Shown: in pieces, positions 40,124 through 49,316 of the stretch
How the letters are laid out: every line of letters begins with the position of its first letter
Position numbering within the stretch: position 1 is the first letter of the stretch
NCBI GenBank assembly: GCA_965224065.1
Contig: CBDCYF010000005.1
Coordinates: forward strand, 3,906,001-3,970,000
Origin: JAOTZA01 sp965224065
GTDB lineage: Bacteria; Acidobacteriota; Thermoanaerobaculia; Multivoradales; JAHEKO01
Direction of reading: 5' to 3'
DNA: 64,000 nt
Notes under the pieces: generated by a model
The model's database searches: none
The model's input: the letters and a program-made list of their open reading frames with translations, nothing else
Told to the model about the DNA's origin: nothing
Made by a program: the position numbers and the translations under genes

Positions 40124-41260
40124 TCACCGGAGTGCGAGAAAAATCTGTTCCATCTGCCGGGCCGCCTGGTCCCACCGGAACCGGCGGACGTGTCGGAGCC
40201 CGCGCTCGGAGATCTCGCGGGCGAGGCTGTCTTCGTTGAGGACGAGCCGGATCGAGTGAGCCAGCTCGCCGGCGTCTTCTACTTCCACCAACAGGCCGCC
40301 GTCCCCGACCACCTCGGGGAGACTCGAGCGGTTTCCGGCGATCGTCGGGATACCGCACGCCATGGCCTCGGCCGCCGGCAGACCAAAGCCCTCATAGAGC
40401 GACGGCAGGACAAACACCCGCGCCGCCTGGAACAATCGCACCAACCGGTCGCGAGGCACCGGTCCCAGGCGCCGCAGACCGAGTGCCGAAAGCCTCCGTA
40501 TCCGCCGCAACAGGCCGCTACTGCGCCAACCGTCGGGTCCCGCGAGAACCAGCGGTGGCGTCCCGGGATCGTCTTGCCGCAGCGCCTCCCAGGCGTCCAG
40601 GAGAACCGTCAGGTTTTTGCGCGGCTCGAGCGTGCCGGCGAAAAAGACAAAACCCTCGGGGCAGTCGAGCTCACGGCGAATGGCCTCGATCTCTTCCCGT
40701 TCCCCGGGAACAAACTCCGCATCGACTCCGGGGTAGACGACCTCCAGCTTGGCGGCACACTCCGGGAAGTGCCGCCGAAGATCGTCGGCGGTCGCGCGCG
40801 AGTCCGCCGTGACGCGCCGCGCCCGTGCGAGAGTGGATTCGAGAAACGGCAGGATGCTCAACCGAACCTTCAACCGATGGGTCTCGGGCATCAACACCGG
40901 CGTCAGGTCGTGGATCGTGACCACGCCGGGCACCCGGAGCCGGGGTGGGAGGATAAAAAGCGGCGACCAGAAGACATCCAACTCGCGTTGACGAATTCGC
41001 GCCGGCGCGCGGAGCTGCTGCCACAGCAGTCCCAACGGGGCCGCCGAGATATCGACCTCGACCCCCAGGCGCTGCAGCTCGTCCGCGGCGGCCGGGGAGA
41101 GCGGGTTGTGGGCCATCCCCAGGCAGCGGACCCGGCGGCGTCTCGCGAGCTGGCGTAGAACGGCGAGCGAAAAATGACCGATACCGCTCGTGACACCGAC
41201 CAGCGATCGCAGGTCCACGCCGACCAGCGGCCCGGGTCGATCGCTCGTTTCGACAGTCAC
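40124..41260 (-). CDS. glycosyltransferase family 4
   Basis: 378 residues: GVDLRSLVGVTSGIGHFSLAVLRQL opening, IHDLTPVLMPETHRLKVRLSILPFLESTLARARRVTADSRATADDL, FFAGTLEPRKNLTVLLDAWEAL and RLFQAARVFVLPSLYEGFGLPAAEAMACGIPTIAGNRSSLPEV. It overlaps the next upstream gene by four bases and shares the SRATADDL type segment of exopolysaccharide transferases. Substrate unknown. Confidence 0.92.
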   Translation of the reverse strand: MTVETSDRPGPLVGVDLRSLVGVTSGIGHFSLAVLRQLARRRRVRCLGMAHNPLSPAAADELQRLGVEVDISAAPLGLLWQQLRAPARIRQRELDVFWSPLFILPPRLRVPGVVTIHDLTPVLMPETHRLKVRLSILPFLESTLARARRVTADSRATADDLRRHFPECAAKLEVVYPGVDAEFVPGEREEIEAIRRELDCPEGFVFFAGTLEPRKNLTVLLDAWEALRQDDPGTPPLVLAGPDGWRSSGLLRRIRRLSALGLRRLGPVPRDRLVRLFQAARVFVLPSLYEGFGLPAAEAMACGIPTIAGNRSSLPEVVGDGGLLVEVEDAGELAHSIRLVLNEDSLAREISERGLRHVRRFRWDQAARQMEQIFLALR

Positions 41261-42744
41261 AGGTCCCCCCGTCTTGCCTCGATCCCGGCCGCCTGCCGCC
41301 AGACCGCTTCGGTCTCGTCGGCGGCCCGCGACCAGCTCAGCTCGGCGACGCGTCGGCGGCCGCGCTCGATCAGGTCCTGGCGGAGCGGCTCGTTGGTGAG
41401 CGTGGTCTCGATCGCGCGGGCCAAGGCGCGGGGATCGTCGTCGGGTGCAAACAGAGCAGCACCGCCGGTGACTTCACGTAACACCGGGATGTCGCTCGCC
41501 ACCAACGGCACGCCGGACCACAGCGCCTCGACCGCCGGCAGCCCGAACCCTTCGTAGTGCGACGGGAAGACCACCACCCGCGCGCAACGAAACAGCGCGG
41601 CGAGCTGTGGATCGTCGACATAGCCCAGATGGTGCGCCCATCCGGCTTCGACCGCGTCCTCGACCTGTCGCTGGAGCACGTCGGTCTTCCAGCCATAGCG
41701 GCCGCAGAGTACGAGATCGGGCGCGTAGGAGAGCTGTCCGTGCAACAGCTTCCAGGCCTCCAAGAGCGCGCCGACGTTTTTGCGCGGCTCGATGGTCCCG
41801 ACGTGGAGCCCGTAGTCGGCTGGCGTCCCGGCCGGCACCCTCCCCGGCTCGACGGTCGAGAGCTGGCCCGGTCCGTGGTGAATGACGGTGACCCGAGCCG
41901 GGTCGACATAGCCGTAGTCGGCCAGCTCGTCCCGAACTGCGGCGCTGACGCTGATCACCCGGCTCGATTCGCGCACCGCGTGCTCGAACTTGTCGGCCAA
42001 CTCCTCGAGAGTCTCCTGCCGCAACGCCCACGGGAAGCGCCGGAAGCCGAGATCGTGGACGGTCGAGACCCGCGCCGCCGAGGCCAGCCGAAACCGGCGG
42101 GGCAGGAAGTAGTTGGGCGCGAACAGCACCTTGTTGCCGTCGGCTGCGATCAGCAAGGGCTCGAGGCGGCGAAGACACCGGATCACCCAGCCGGCCGGCA
42201 CCAGGAACGACTCGGGCACCTTGTAAGAGACGACCTCGATCGCCGGCCCGCTGGGCAGCTCGACCGCCGGTCCGGGGAGGTCCGGGCTGTCGACAACGGT
42301 GGGGCCGTAGAGCCTCACCCGTACCTGCTCGTGGTCGGCGAGGTGCTCGAGCAACCGGTAGAGATACCAGCCGATTCCGGTGAGCGGCTCCCAGAAGGCC
42401 GAAACCTCGACCGCCACCGTCAGACACGGCTCCCGACGGCGGGCCAGGATGCTCCGGACGGTCGACGTGACCCAACCCAAGGATTCGAGCAGCCGCCTGG
42501 GGCGGAACCGCCCGAAGAGTCCGCGCAAACGGGCTTCCGTTTTGGCCAGCAGCCAATTCCAGCCGCGCCGGGCACGGGGAAAACGGCGGGCGAGCGCCCG
42601 CCGCAGGCGCACGGGAAGTGGATACTCCTCGGGCTGGGATCGTCTGGGCGGCGACACTCTGCTGAGATTCCGAATCCGGTTGGGTAAATACCGATAAAAG
42701 CGGCGTTCCCGGACCTTGCGATGGTATCTCAGGAACGGCGCCAC
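41257..42744 (-). CDS. glycosyltransferase family 4 with basic N-terminal extension
   Basis: 495 residues from GTG 42744, which follows GGGAG at eight bases; the longer open frame upstream is unlikely. A 120-residue Arg-rich extension (YHRKVRERRFYRYLPNRIRNLSRV...) precedes the GT4 domain (VAVEVSAFWEPLTGIGWYLYRLLEHLADHEQ, VSTVHDLGFRRFPWALR, LHVGTIEPRKNVGALLEAWKLL, ALFRCARVVVFPSHYEGFGLPAVEALWSGVPLVASDIPVL). It is the first gene of the minus-strand glycosylation run and diverges from the yceD operon. The basic extension could bind membrane surfaces. Confidence 0.88.
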   Translation of the reverse strand: MAPFLRYHRKVRERRFYRYLPNRIRNLSRVSPPRRSQPEEYPLPVRLRRALARRFPRARRGWNWLLAKTEARLRGLFGRFRPRRLLESLGWVTSTVRSILARRREPCLTVAVEVSAFWEPLTGIGWYLYRLLEHLADHEQVRVRLYGPTVVDSPDLPGPAVELPSGPAIEVVSYKVPESFLVPAGWVIRCLRRLEPLLIAADGNKVLFAPNYFLPRRFRLASAARVSTVHDLGFRRFPWALRQETLEELADKFEHAVRESSRVISVSAAVRDELADYGYVDPARVTVIHHGPGQLSTVEPGRVPAGTPADYGLHVGTIEPRKNVGALLEAWKLLHGQLSYAPDLVLCGRYGWKTDVLQRQVEDAVEAGWAHHLGYVDDPQLAALFRCARVVVFPSHYEGFGLPAVEALWSGVPLVASDIPVLREVTGGAALFAPDDDPRALARAIETTLTNEPLRQDLIERGRRRVAELSWSRAADETEAVWRQAAGIEARRGDL

Positions 42745-42822
42745 GTTGACACTCCCACCCCAAACCCATAGCCTTGCTTTGCAGCCCGAGGGCGCGTGGG
42801 GCCAACGTAGGGGATTGCCGCA

Positions 42823-43353
42823 ATGGAGATCCGCCTCGACAAGATCGGAGACGATCCGTATCCGTGGCGGGAGTCGCGAACGATCCCGGCCGAATCCCTG
42901 CAACGCGAACAGCTCGTTGGTCTGAGCGACCTCTCCTGGGGCGGCACGGTCACTCCGATTTCCACCGGCTTTCTCTTCTCGGCCCGACTCGAATACCGAC
43001 AGGAACTCTTATGCCCCCGTTGTCTCAAATCGAGCTGGATGCCGGTGTCCGCGGGCGTGGAGCTGATGCTCCTTACCGCGGCCGAGGAGCCGATGACAGG
43101 CGAGGTCGAGCTCGAGGAGGAGGATCTCAGCGTGGTCTATGTCGACGGCGAGGTCTTCGAGACCGAGCCGGTCTTGATGGAGCAGCTCCAGCTCAATCTC
43201 CCGATGCGGCATCTGTGCCGGCCCGACTGTGCTGGGCTGTGCCCGTCGTGCGGCGCCGACCGCAACGAGAAGGCCTGCGGCTGCCAAACCGAGAGTCACG
43301 ATCCGAGGTGGGAGGCGCTCGCCGAGTTGCGCGACAAGCTGCTTGCCGAATAA
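42823..43353 (+). CDS. yceD: YceD/DUF177 family protein
   Basis: A 176-residue DUF177 protein starting at ATG 42823. The central Cys pairs (CPRCLKS) and the C-terminal CRPDCAGLCPSCGADRNEKACGC segment could hold zinc. YceD has a role in 23S rRNA or ribosome assembly in related bacteria and nearly always lies before rpmF, as here (27 bp). The operon continues into the fatty-acid genes. Confidence 0.93.
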   Translation: MEIRLDKIGDDPYPWRESRTIPAESLQREQLVGLSDLSWGGTVTPISTGFLFSARLEYRQELLCPRCLKSSWMPVSAGVELMLLTAAEEPMTGEVELEEEDLSVVYVDGEVFETEPVLMEQLQLNLPMRHLCRPDCAGLCPSCGADRNEKACGCQTESHDPRWEALAELRDKLLAE

Positions 43354-43380
43354 CGACAGTACGAAGACGAGGTTGAAGAT

Positions 43381-43566
43381 ATGCCCAATCCAAAACGACG
43401 ACATTCGAAAGCGCGCCGCGACCGGCGCCGGGCGCACGACGCGCTCCCGGCGCCACCCAGCGCTACCTGCGAGAACTGCGGCGAGGTCAAGCTGCCACAC
43501 CGTGCCTGCCCCCACTGCGGCCACTACCGTGGCCGCGAAGTGATCGAGGGCAAGGAGACGCTCTAG
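43381..43566 (+). CDS. rpmF: 50S ribosomal protein L32
   Basis: 61 residues with the L32 signature PNPKRRHSKARRDRRRAHDA followed by a zinc-binding pattern (CENCGEVKLPHRACPHCG): two CxxC pairs. It sits between yceD and plsX, the usual arrangement. Confidence 0.98.
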   Translation: MPNPKRRHSKARRDRRRAHDALPAPPSATCENCGEVKLPHRACPHCGHYRGREVIEGKETL

Positions 43567-43617
43567 CGCGAAGCCGCCGCGACCGCGGCGAGTTTTCGTG
43601 TTGTGGATGCCCGGGGT

Positions 43618-44661
43618 ATGCGCATCGCCGTCGACGCCATGGGAGGCGACCAGGGACCGGCGGCGGTGGTGGGCGGTGTGCTCGAGGCGGTCCGTGGTGG
43701 CGCCGACGTCGTGTTGGTCGGCAATGAGTCGGCGATCCGCTCATCGCTCGAGCGCCACGGCGCTCACCGGCGGCGCGAGACGGCGGACATCGAGGTCCTC
43801 GACGCCCCGGAGGTCGTCGAGATGGACGAGCCGGCGATCACCCCGATTCGAGTCAAGCGGCGCTCGTCGGTGCGGCTGGCCGCCGAGCTGGTCCGTGAAG
43901 GCAAGGCCCAGGCGGCGCTGAGCTTTGGCAACACCGGCGCCACCCTCGCGTGCGGCAAGCTGGTGATCGGGGCGCTCCCGGGGGTCGACCGGCCGGCGCT
44001 GGCGGCGGTCTTCCCCAATCGCGGGGGCCGCACCGTGCTGCTGGACGTGGGCGCCAACGTCGATTCCCGGCCGGGGCACCTGCGTCAGTTTGCAGTGATG
44101 GGTCACTTCTACGCCCAAGAGGTCCTCGGCACCGATTCGCCGCGGGTGGGCCTCCTGTCGATCGGTGAGGAGAACGAGAAGGGCTCCGGCACGACCCGCA
44201 AGGTCTTCGAGCTGATGAAGACCATGGGCCTCAACTTTGTCGGCAACGTGGAAGGGGGAGACATCTTCTCGGGCACGGCGGATGTCATCGTCTGCGACGG
44301 GTTTGTCGGCAACGTCGTCCTCAAGAGCTCGGAATCGGCCGCCGATCTCTTTGGCGACCTGTTGCGCCAGGAGCTCGATGCGAGCGTTCGCACCCGTCTG
44401 GGCGCGGCCCTGGCCCGGCCGGCCCTGGAGCGGCTCAGGACTTCCGTCGACTACCGCGAGACCGGCGCGGTGCCTCTCCTGGGCCTCCGCGGCGGTTGTT
44501 TTGTCGGCCATGGGAACTCCGGCCCCAAGGCGGTTAGAAACGCCATCCGCGAGGCGGTCGACTTTTGCGCCGCCGGCCTGCACAATAAGATCCGTATCAA
44601 AATGGAAGAGTTGCATTCGGAGGAGAACCGGATCCTGAGTCCGGAGGAGGTCGCGTCATGA
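43618..44661 (+). CDS. plsX: phosphate acyltransferase PlsX
   Basis: 347 residues. ATG 43618 is preferred over GTG 43603 as it yields the canonical MRIAVDAMGGDQGP. PlsX makes acyl-phosphate from acyl-ACP for phospholipid synthesis at the membrane. Features: the SFGNTGATLACGKL segment, LDVGANVDSRP and LLSIGEENEKGSGTTRK and GNVEGGDIFSGTADVIVCDGFVGNVVLKSSE. The stop overlaps the fabH start (ATGA). Confidence 0.96.
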   Translation: MRIAVDAMGGDQGPAAVVGGVLEAVRGGADVVLVGNESAIRSSLERHGAHRRRETADIEVLDAPEVVEMDEPAITPIRVKRRSSVRLAAELVREGKAQAALSFGNTGATLACGKLVIGALPGVDRPALAAVFPNRGGRTVLLDVGANVDSRPGHLRQFAVMGHFYAQEVLGTDSPRVGLLSIGEENEKGSGTTRKVFELMKTMGLNFVGNVEGGDIFSGTADVIVCDGFVGNVVLKSSESAADLFGDLLRQELDASVRTRLGAALARPALERLRTSVDYRETGAVPLLGLRGGCFVGHGNSGPKAVRNAIREAVDFCAAGLHNKIRIKMEELHSEENRILSPEEVAS

Positions 44662-45665
44662 AAGCGCGCATCAGTGGTACCGGCGCTTCGGTACCGGAGA
44701 AGATCCTGACCAACGCGGATTTTGAGAAAATGGTCGATACCAGCAACGAGTGGATCCTCGCTCGTACCGGGATCAAGGAGCGCCACGTCGCGGCTGAGGA
44801 CGAGGCCCTGTCGGATTTCGCCATTCCGGCGGCCGCGGCCGCTCTGGAGATGGCCGGTGTTCCGGGCGAGGAGGTCGATCTGGTCATCGTGGCGACCGTG
44901 ACCCCGGACCGCAGCTTCCCGGCGACCTCGAATGCCGTCCAGGACGCCATCGGCGCCAGGGGAGCGGCGGCGTTTGACCTGTCGGCGGCATGTACCGGCT
45001 TTATCTATGGGCTGGGCGTCGCGCAGCACATGATCGAGGGCGGCGCCGCGCGCCACGCTGTAGTGATCGGCGCCGAGGTGCTGTCCAAAATCGTCGATTA
45101 CACCGACCGCTCGACCGCGGTGCTCTTTGGTGACGGCGCCGGCGCGGTGGTGCTGAGCGCAACCGACGACGACCGGGCCGGCTCGCTCCTGGGTGTCAAG
45201 ATGCACAGCGACGGCTCGCTGGGCGACCTCATCGAGCGGCCCGGCGGCGGCAGCCGGTACCCGATCAACGAGACCGTTGGCGGAGTGGATCCCAAGGCCA
45301 CCGAGAACGGTCATCTCGGCTACATCAGGATGCGGGGCAACGAGACCTTCAAGGTGGCCGTGCGAACCCTTGCCCAGGTCTCGCGCGAGGTCCTCGAACA
45401 ATGCGAGGTGGCGGCGGATGATGTCACCTGGTTTATCCCGCACCAGGCCAACCAGCGCATCATCGACGCGGTCGGTCAGCGGTTGAACATCCCCGACGGC
45501 CGCACCTATGTCAACGTCGAGCGCTATGGCAACACCTCGGCGGCCTCGATTCCGATTGCCCTGGACGAGCTCAACCGCGACGGCAAGATCTCGCCCGGTG
45601 ACATCCTGCTGTTCTCGGCCTTTGGCTCGGGGCTGACCTGGGGCGCGGGCCTTGCGCGTTGGTAG
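44658..45665 (+). CDS. fabH: 3-oxoacyl-ACP synthase III
   Basis: 335 residues; condenses acetyl-CoA (or branched starter) with malonyl-ACP to open fatty-acid synthesis. The triad is Cys112 (DLSAACTGF), His262 (WFIPHQANQR) and Asn292 (ERYGNTSAAS). All match the bacterial KASIII pattern. ATG 44658 overlaps the plsX stop. Confidence 0.97.
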   Translation: MKARISGTGASVPEKILTNADFEKMVDTSNEWILARTGIKERHVAAEDEALSDFAIPAAAAALEMAGVPGEEVDLVIVATVTPDRSFPATSNAVQDAIGARGAAAFDLSAACTGFIYGLGVAQHMIEGGAARHAVVIGAEVLSKIVDYTDRSTAVLFGDGAGAVVLSATDDDRAGSLLGVKMHSDGSLGDLIERPGGGSRYPINETVGGVDPKATENGHLGYIRMRGNETFKVAVRTLAQVSREVLEQCEVAADDVTWFIPHQANQRIIDAVGQRLNIPDGRTYVNVERYGNTSAASIPIALDELNRDGKISPGDILLFSAFGSGLTWGAGLARW

Positions 45666-45684
45666 CCACGCTGGTGGCCGGTCC

Positions 45685-46632
45685 ATGAAGCACGCTTTCG
45701 TCTTTCCGGGCCAGGGCTCGCAGAAGGTCGGGATGGGCCGCGGATGGGCGGAGGAATCTGTGGAGGCCCGAGCGGTCTTTGACGAGGCCGACCAGGTCTT
45801 TGCCGAGATAACCGGGGGGCCGCTGTCGGCGCTTTGCTGGGAAGGGCCCGAGGACCGCCTCCAGCTCACCGCCAACACCCAGCCGGCGCTGGTGGCGACA
45901 TCCATCGCCATCCACCGGGCGCTCGCCGACCGGGTACCTCCGCCCGCGATGGTCGCCGGTCACAGCCTGGGGGAGTACTCGGCGCTGGTCGCCGCCCGCA
46001 CGCTGTCGCTCGCCGATGCGCTGCGTCTGGTTCGCCGGCGGGGTGAGTTCATGCAGGACGCCGTTCCGGTGGGAGAGGGGGCGATGGCCGCGATACTGGG
46101 GCTCTACGCCGATGCGGTCGGCGAGATTGCCGCCGAGGCCAGCGGCTCCGACGGGATCTGCGCCGTGGCGAACCTCAACGCGCCCGTCCAGACGGTGGTC
46201 GCGGGTGCACGGCGGGCGGTCGAGAGGGCCGCCGAGCTCGCCAAGGACCGAGGCGCCAAGCGCGCCGTGCTGCTGCCGGTCTCGGCGCCCTTTCACTCAC
46301 CCCTCATGAGGCCGGCGCGCGACAACCTCGAGCCGCTGCTGCGCGAGACCGAGTTCGCCGACCCGCAAGTCCCGGTGGTCTCGAACGTCGACGCCGAGCC
46401 GCTTCGGGAGGGCTCCGACGCCCGCGAAGCACTGATCCGGCAAGTGGATTCGCCGGTTCGTTGGGTGGAGTCGATCCGCCGGTTGGCCGACGAGGGGGTC
46501 TCGGTGTTTGTCGAGATCGGGCCGGGAGCGGTTCTGGCCGGCTTGATCCGTCGTATTGTCCCCGAGGCCACGACGATCGGCCTGGCCGAGCCGGGCGGGA
46601 TGGAGAAGCTCCGGGAGGTGCTCGCGGTATGA
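45685..46632 (+). CDS. fabD: malonyl-CoA:ACP transacylase
   Basis: 315 residues from ATG 45685 (FVFPGQGSQKVGMG opening). Nucleophile Ser94 in AGHSLGEYSALVA and His204 in APFHSPLM give the catalytic pair; the Arg binding malonate lies in LRLVRRRGEFMQ. Loads malonyl groups onto ACP. Its stop overlaps the fabG start by four bases (ATGA). Confidence 0.97.
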   Translation: MKHAFVFPGQGSQKVGMGRGWAEESVEARAVFDEADQVFAEITGGPLSALCWEGPEDRLQLTANTQPALVATSIAIHRALADRVPPPAMVAGHSLGEYSALVAARTLSLADALRLVRRRGEFMQDAVPVGEGAMAAILGLYADAVGEIAAEASGSDGICAVANLNAPVQTVVAGARRAVERAAELAKDRGAKRAVLLPVSAPFHSPLMRPARDNLEPLLRETEFADPQVPVVSNVDAEPLREGSDAREALIRQVDSPVRWVESIRRLADEGVSVFVEIGPGAVLAGLIRRIVPEATTIGLAEPGGMEKLREVLAV

Positions 46633-47378
46633 GTGTTTTCGATTTTTCGGGAAAAACCGCGCTGGTGACCGGGGCCTCGCAGGGTATCGGGCACGCCGCC
46701 GCCAAGAGCCTGGCGGCGCGGGGCGCCCGGGTCGTGCTCGCCGCCCGCTCCGAGGACAAGCTGCGGGCGCTGGCGGTAGAGGTTGCAGAGGCGGGCGGCG
46801 AGGCCCTGGCGTTTCCGCTCGATCTCTCGAGCCCCGAGTCGGTGGCCGACCGGTTGAAGGAGCTACCGGGGGAGTTCTCCGGTATCGACATCCTGGTCAA
46901 CAACGCCGGGATCACCTCCGACAACTTGCTGCTGCGGATGAACCTCGAGGAGTGGGATCGGGTGCTGCGCACCAATCTGACCGGCACCTACGCCATCACC
47001 AAGGCGCTCACCCGCGGGATGATGAAAAAGCGTTGGGGCAGGATCATCTCGATCTCGTCCGTCGTCGCGCTGATGGGGAACGCAGGCCAGGCCAACTACG
47101 CCGCCGCCAAGGCCGGGCTCATCGGCTTCTCCAAGTCGCTGGCCCGCGAGCTGGCCGGCCGTGGCATCACCGTCAACGTCGTAGCGCCCGGGTACATTGC
47201 GACGGCCATGACCGACGATCTCCCCGAAGAGACAAAAAAGGGGCTCAGCTCCTCGATCCCGCTCAAACGCCTCGGAACCGCCGAGGACGTCGCCGCGGCG
47301 GTCGTCTATCTGGCCAGCGAAGAGGCCGGTTACGTTACCGGCCATACCCTGAACGTCTCCGGCGGCCTCTACATCTAG
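46629..47378 (+). CDS. fabG: 3-oxoacyl-ACP reductase
   Basis: 249-residue SDR reductase: NADPH-binding TGASQGIG (14-21), NNAG (91-94), Ser143-Tyr157-Lys161 (SISSVVAL, NYAAAK). Reduces 3-ketoacyl-ACP to 3-hydroxyacyl-ACP. The ATG 46629 overlaps the fabD stop; a longer open frame upstream is fabD antisense-frame sequence. Confidence 0.97.
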   Translation: MSVFDFSGKTALVTGASQGIGHAAAKSLAARGARVVLAARSEDKLRALAVEVAEAGGEALAFPLDLSSPESVADRLKELPGEFSGIDILVNNAGITSDNLLLRMNLEEWDRVLRTNLTGTYAITKALTRGMMKKRWGRIISISSVVALMGNAGQANYAAAKAGLIGFSKSLARELAGRGITVNVVAPGYIATAMTDDLPEETKKGLSSSIPLKRLGTAEDVAAAVVYLASEEAGYVTGHTLNVSGGLYI

Positions 47379-47407
47379 CCCCGCCGGGTCCCCCTTTTTT
47401 CTGCAGA

Positions 47408-47433
47408 GTAGGGGCGGGTCTTGCACCCGCCCG
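47408..47433. repeat. REP core between fabG and acpP
   Basis: GTAGGGGCGGGT and ACCCGCCCG arms of the RAYT-linked REP core in the 153-base gap before acpP; centre TCTTGC. The gap also holds no clear terminator or promoter, though the hairpin could stabilise the upstream mRNA. Confidence 0.85.
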
Positions 47434-47531
47434 CGTTTGTTCTAAAACCCCGACTGTGCTAAAAATACCCTTCGGCACGGACTCCTTACCCCCGTGCACG
47501 GCACCACCGACAACTCGAGGAGGCTGGATCG

Positions 47532-47771
47532 ATGGCCGTAGATGAAAAAGTCAAGAGCATTATTGCGGAACAACTCGCGGTCGAGGCCGATCAGGTCACG
47601 GCCGGTGCGAGCTTTACCGACGACCTGGGCGCGGATTCGCTCGACGTCGTCGAGCTGGTGATGGCTTTCGAGGAAGAGTTCGGGATCGAGATCCCCGACG
47701 AAGACGCCGAGAAGATCGGCAACGTCACCGACGCGATCACCTACATCCAGAGCAAGAGCGACGACAGCTAG
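47532..47771 (+). CDS. acpP: acyl carrier protein
   Basis: 79 residues with the phosphopantetheine Ser36 in LGADSLDVVELVMAFEEEF, acidic throughout (helix II EEEFGIEIPDEDAEKI). Ribosome site GAGGAGG (about 47517) is strong, in line with high ACP demand. Confidence 0.98.
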   Translation: MAVDEKVKSIIAEQLAVEADQVTAGASFTDDLGADSLDVVELVMAFEEEFGIEIPDEDAEKIGNVTDAITYIQSKSDDS

Positions 47772-47793
47772 CGGTTAGCCGATCGAGGCATCG

Positions 47794-49038
47794 ATGACGC
47801 GTCGCCGGGTCGCCGTCACAGGCGTGGGTCTGGTGTCCCCACTCGCCGTGGGGACGGTCGAGAGCTGGTCTGCCCTTTTGGAGGGCAAGAGCGGCATTGG
47901 ACCTATCCGTTCTATGGATGCCTCCGCCCTCGAAAGCCGCATCGCCGGAGAAGTCCCCGACTTCGATCCTGCGCGGTTTCTGCACAAAAAGGAAGTCCGG
48001 CGAACCGACCGCTTTATCCAGTTTGGTTTGGCGGCAGCCGACATGGCTATTGCCGACGCCGGGCTGCCGGTCGAGGCGATCGGACCCGAGCGGGTGGGGG
48101 TTATCGTGGGCTCGGGGATCGGCGGCCTGCTGACCATCGAGTCCACCCACAGCACCCTTCTGGAACGCGGTCCCGGTCGCATCTCGCCGTTCTTCGTACC
48201 GATGCTGGCGGTCAACATGGCCGCCGGGCACATCTCGATCCGGTACGGTCTCGCCGGACCCAACTCGGCGCCGGCCACCGCCTGCACCACCGGGCTCCAC
48301 GCCATCGGCGATGCATTCCGTCAGATCCAGCACGGCTACGCCGACGCCATGATCGCCGGCGGCACGGAAGCGGTGATCGCACCGTTGGCCGTCGGTGGTT
48401 TCTGCGCCATGAAAGCGCTTTCCACTCGCAACGACGAGCCCGAGAAGGCTTCTCGTCCCTGGGACCGCGACCGAGACGGCTTTGTGATCGGAGAGGGCGC
48501 CGGCATCCTCGTTCTGGAAGAGCTCGAGAGCGCCAAACGCCGCGGTGCCGAGATCTACGCCGAGATCGCCGGCTACGGGATGAGCGCCGACGCCCATCAC
48601 ATCTCGGCCCCCCATCCCGAGGGGGCAGGGGCCGAAAAGGTCATGCGGCATGCGCTTGCCGACGCCGGTCTCGAGCCCGAGGCCGTTGGTTACATCAACG
48701 CCCATGGGACCTCGACGCCGCTGGGAGATGTCAGCGAGGTCAAGGCGGTCAAGCGGGTCTTCGGCGACCACGCCCACAAGCTGGCGGTGTCCTCGACCAA
48801 ATCGGCCACGGGTCATCTGTTGGGCGCGGCGGGAGGTCTCGAGTCGGGCTTCCTGGCCCTGGCGATCCGCGACCAGGTCCTTCCCGCGACCCTGAACCTC
48901 GACAACCCGTCCGACGACTGCGACCTCGACTTCGTGCCGCACGAGCCCCGCAAGACCGACCTCGACGTCGCCATCACCAACTCTTTCGGGTTCGGTGGCA
49001 CCAACGGCGCGCTGGTCATGCGCCGGATTGGCGGCTAA
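47794..49038 (+). CDS. fabF: 3-oxoacyl-ACP synthase II
   Basis: 414 residues; elongating condensing enzyme. Cys164 (APATACTTGLHAIG), His near 305 (NAHGTSTPLGD) and near 340 (KSATGHLLGAAG) give the Cys-His-His triad. Begins 22 bp after acpP and ends the operon. Confidence 0.97.
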   Translation: MTRRRVAVTGVGLVSPLAVGTVESWSALLEGKSGIGPIRSMDASALESRIAGEVPDFDPARFLHKKEVRRTDRFIQFGLAAADMAIADAGLPVEAIGPERVGVIVGSGIGGLLTIESTHSTLLERGPGRISPFFVPMLAVNMAAGHISIRYGLAGPNSAPATACTTGLHAIGDAFRQIQHGYADAMIAGGTEAVIAPLAVGGFCAMKALSTRNDEPEKASRPWDRDRDGFVIGEGAGILVLEELESAKRRGAEIYAEIAGYGMSADAHHISAPHPEGAGAEKVMRHALADAGLEPEAVGYINAHGTSTPLGDVSEVKAVKRVFGDHAHKLAVSSTKSATGHLLGAAGGLESGFLALAIRDQVLPATLNLDNPSDDCDLDFVPHEPRKTDLDVAITNSFGFGGTNGALVMRRIGG

Positions 49039-49047
49039 CGACCTGGA

Positions 49048-49220
49048 CTGAAGCGCCCGGCGCCTCTGCCGGCCGTTGTGACCTGGCGTCTCGGGTCGTC
49101 ACCCCCCCACATATAGGGGCGGGGCTTGCCCCCGCCCGGTCTTGGGTGAAGACCGAGGTCAGCGCCTCGGGGTCGCCCTTCGCTCCAGTCTCCTGAAGCG
49201 GCCGGCGACTCTGCCGGCCG
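49048..49220. repeat. REP core flanked by a direct repeat
   Basis: A REP core (TATAGGGGCGGGG to CCCCGCCCG, 49113-49138) lies between two copies of a 28-base sequence starting CTGAAGCG and ending CTCTGCCGGCCG (49048-49075 and 49193-49220, two mismatches). This fills most of the 278-base gap between fabF and the next gene, which otherwise shows nothing. Confidence 0.7.
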
Positions 49221-49316
49221 ACGACCGTGCGCTCCGGGCGACCCACTCGGCAGGACAGAGATGAACCGCCTGATTTTGTTATAAAAACGCGGACCCGATC
49301 TTTTGCTGTCGATACT

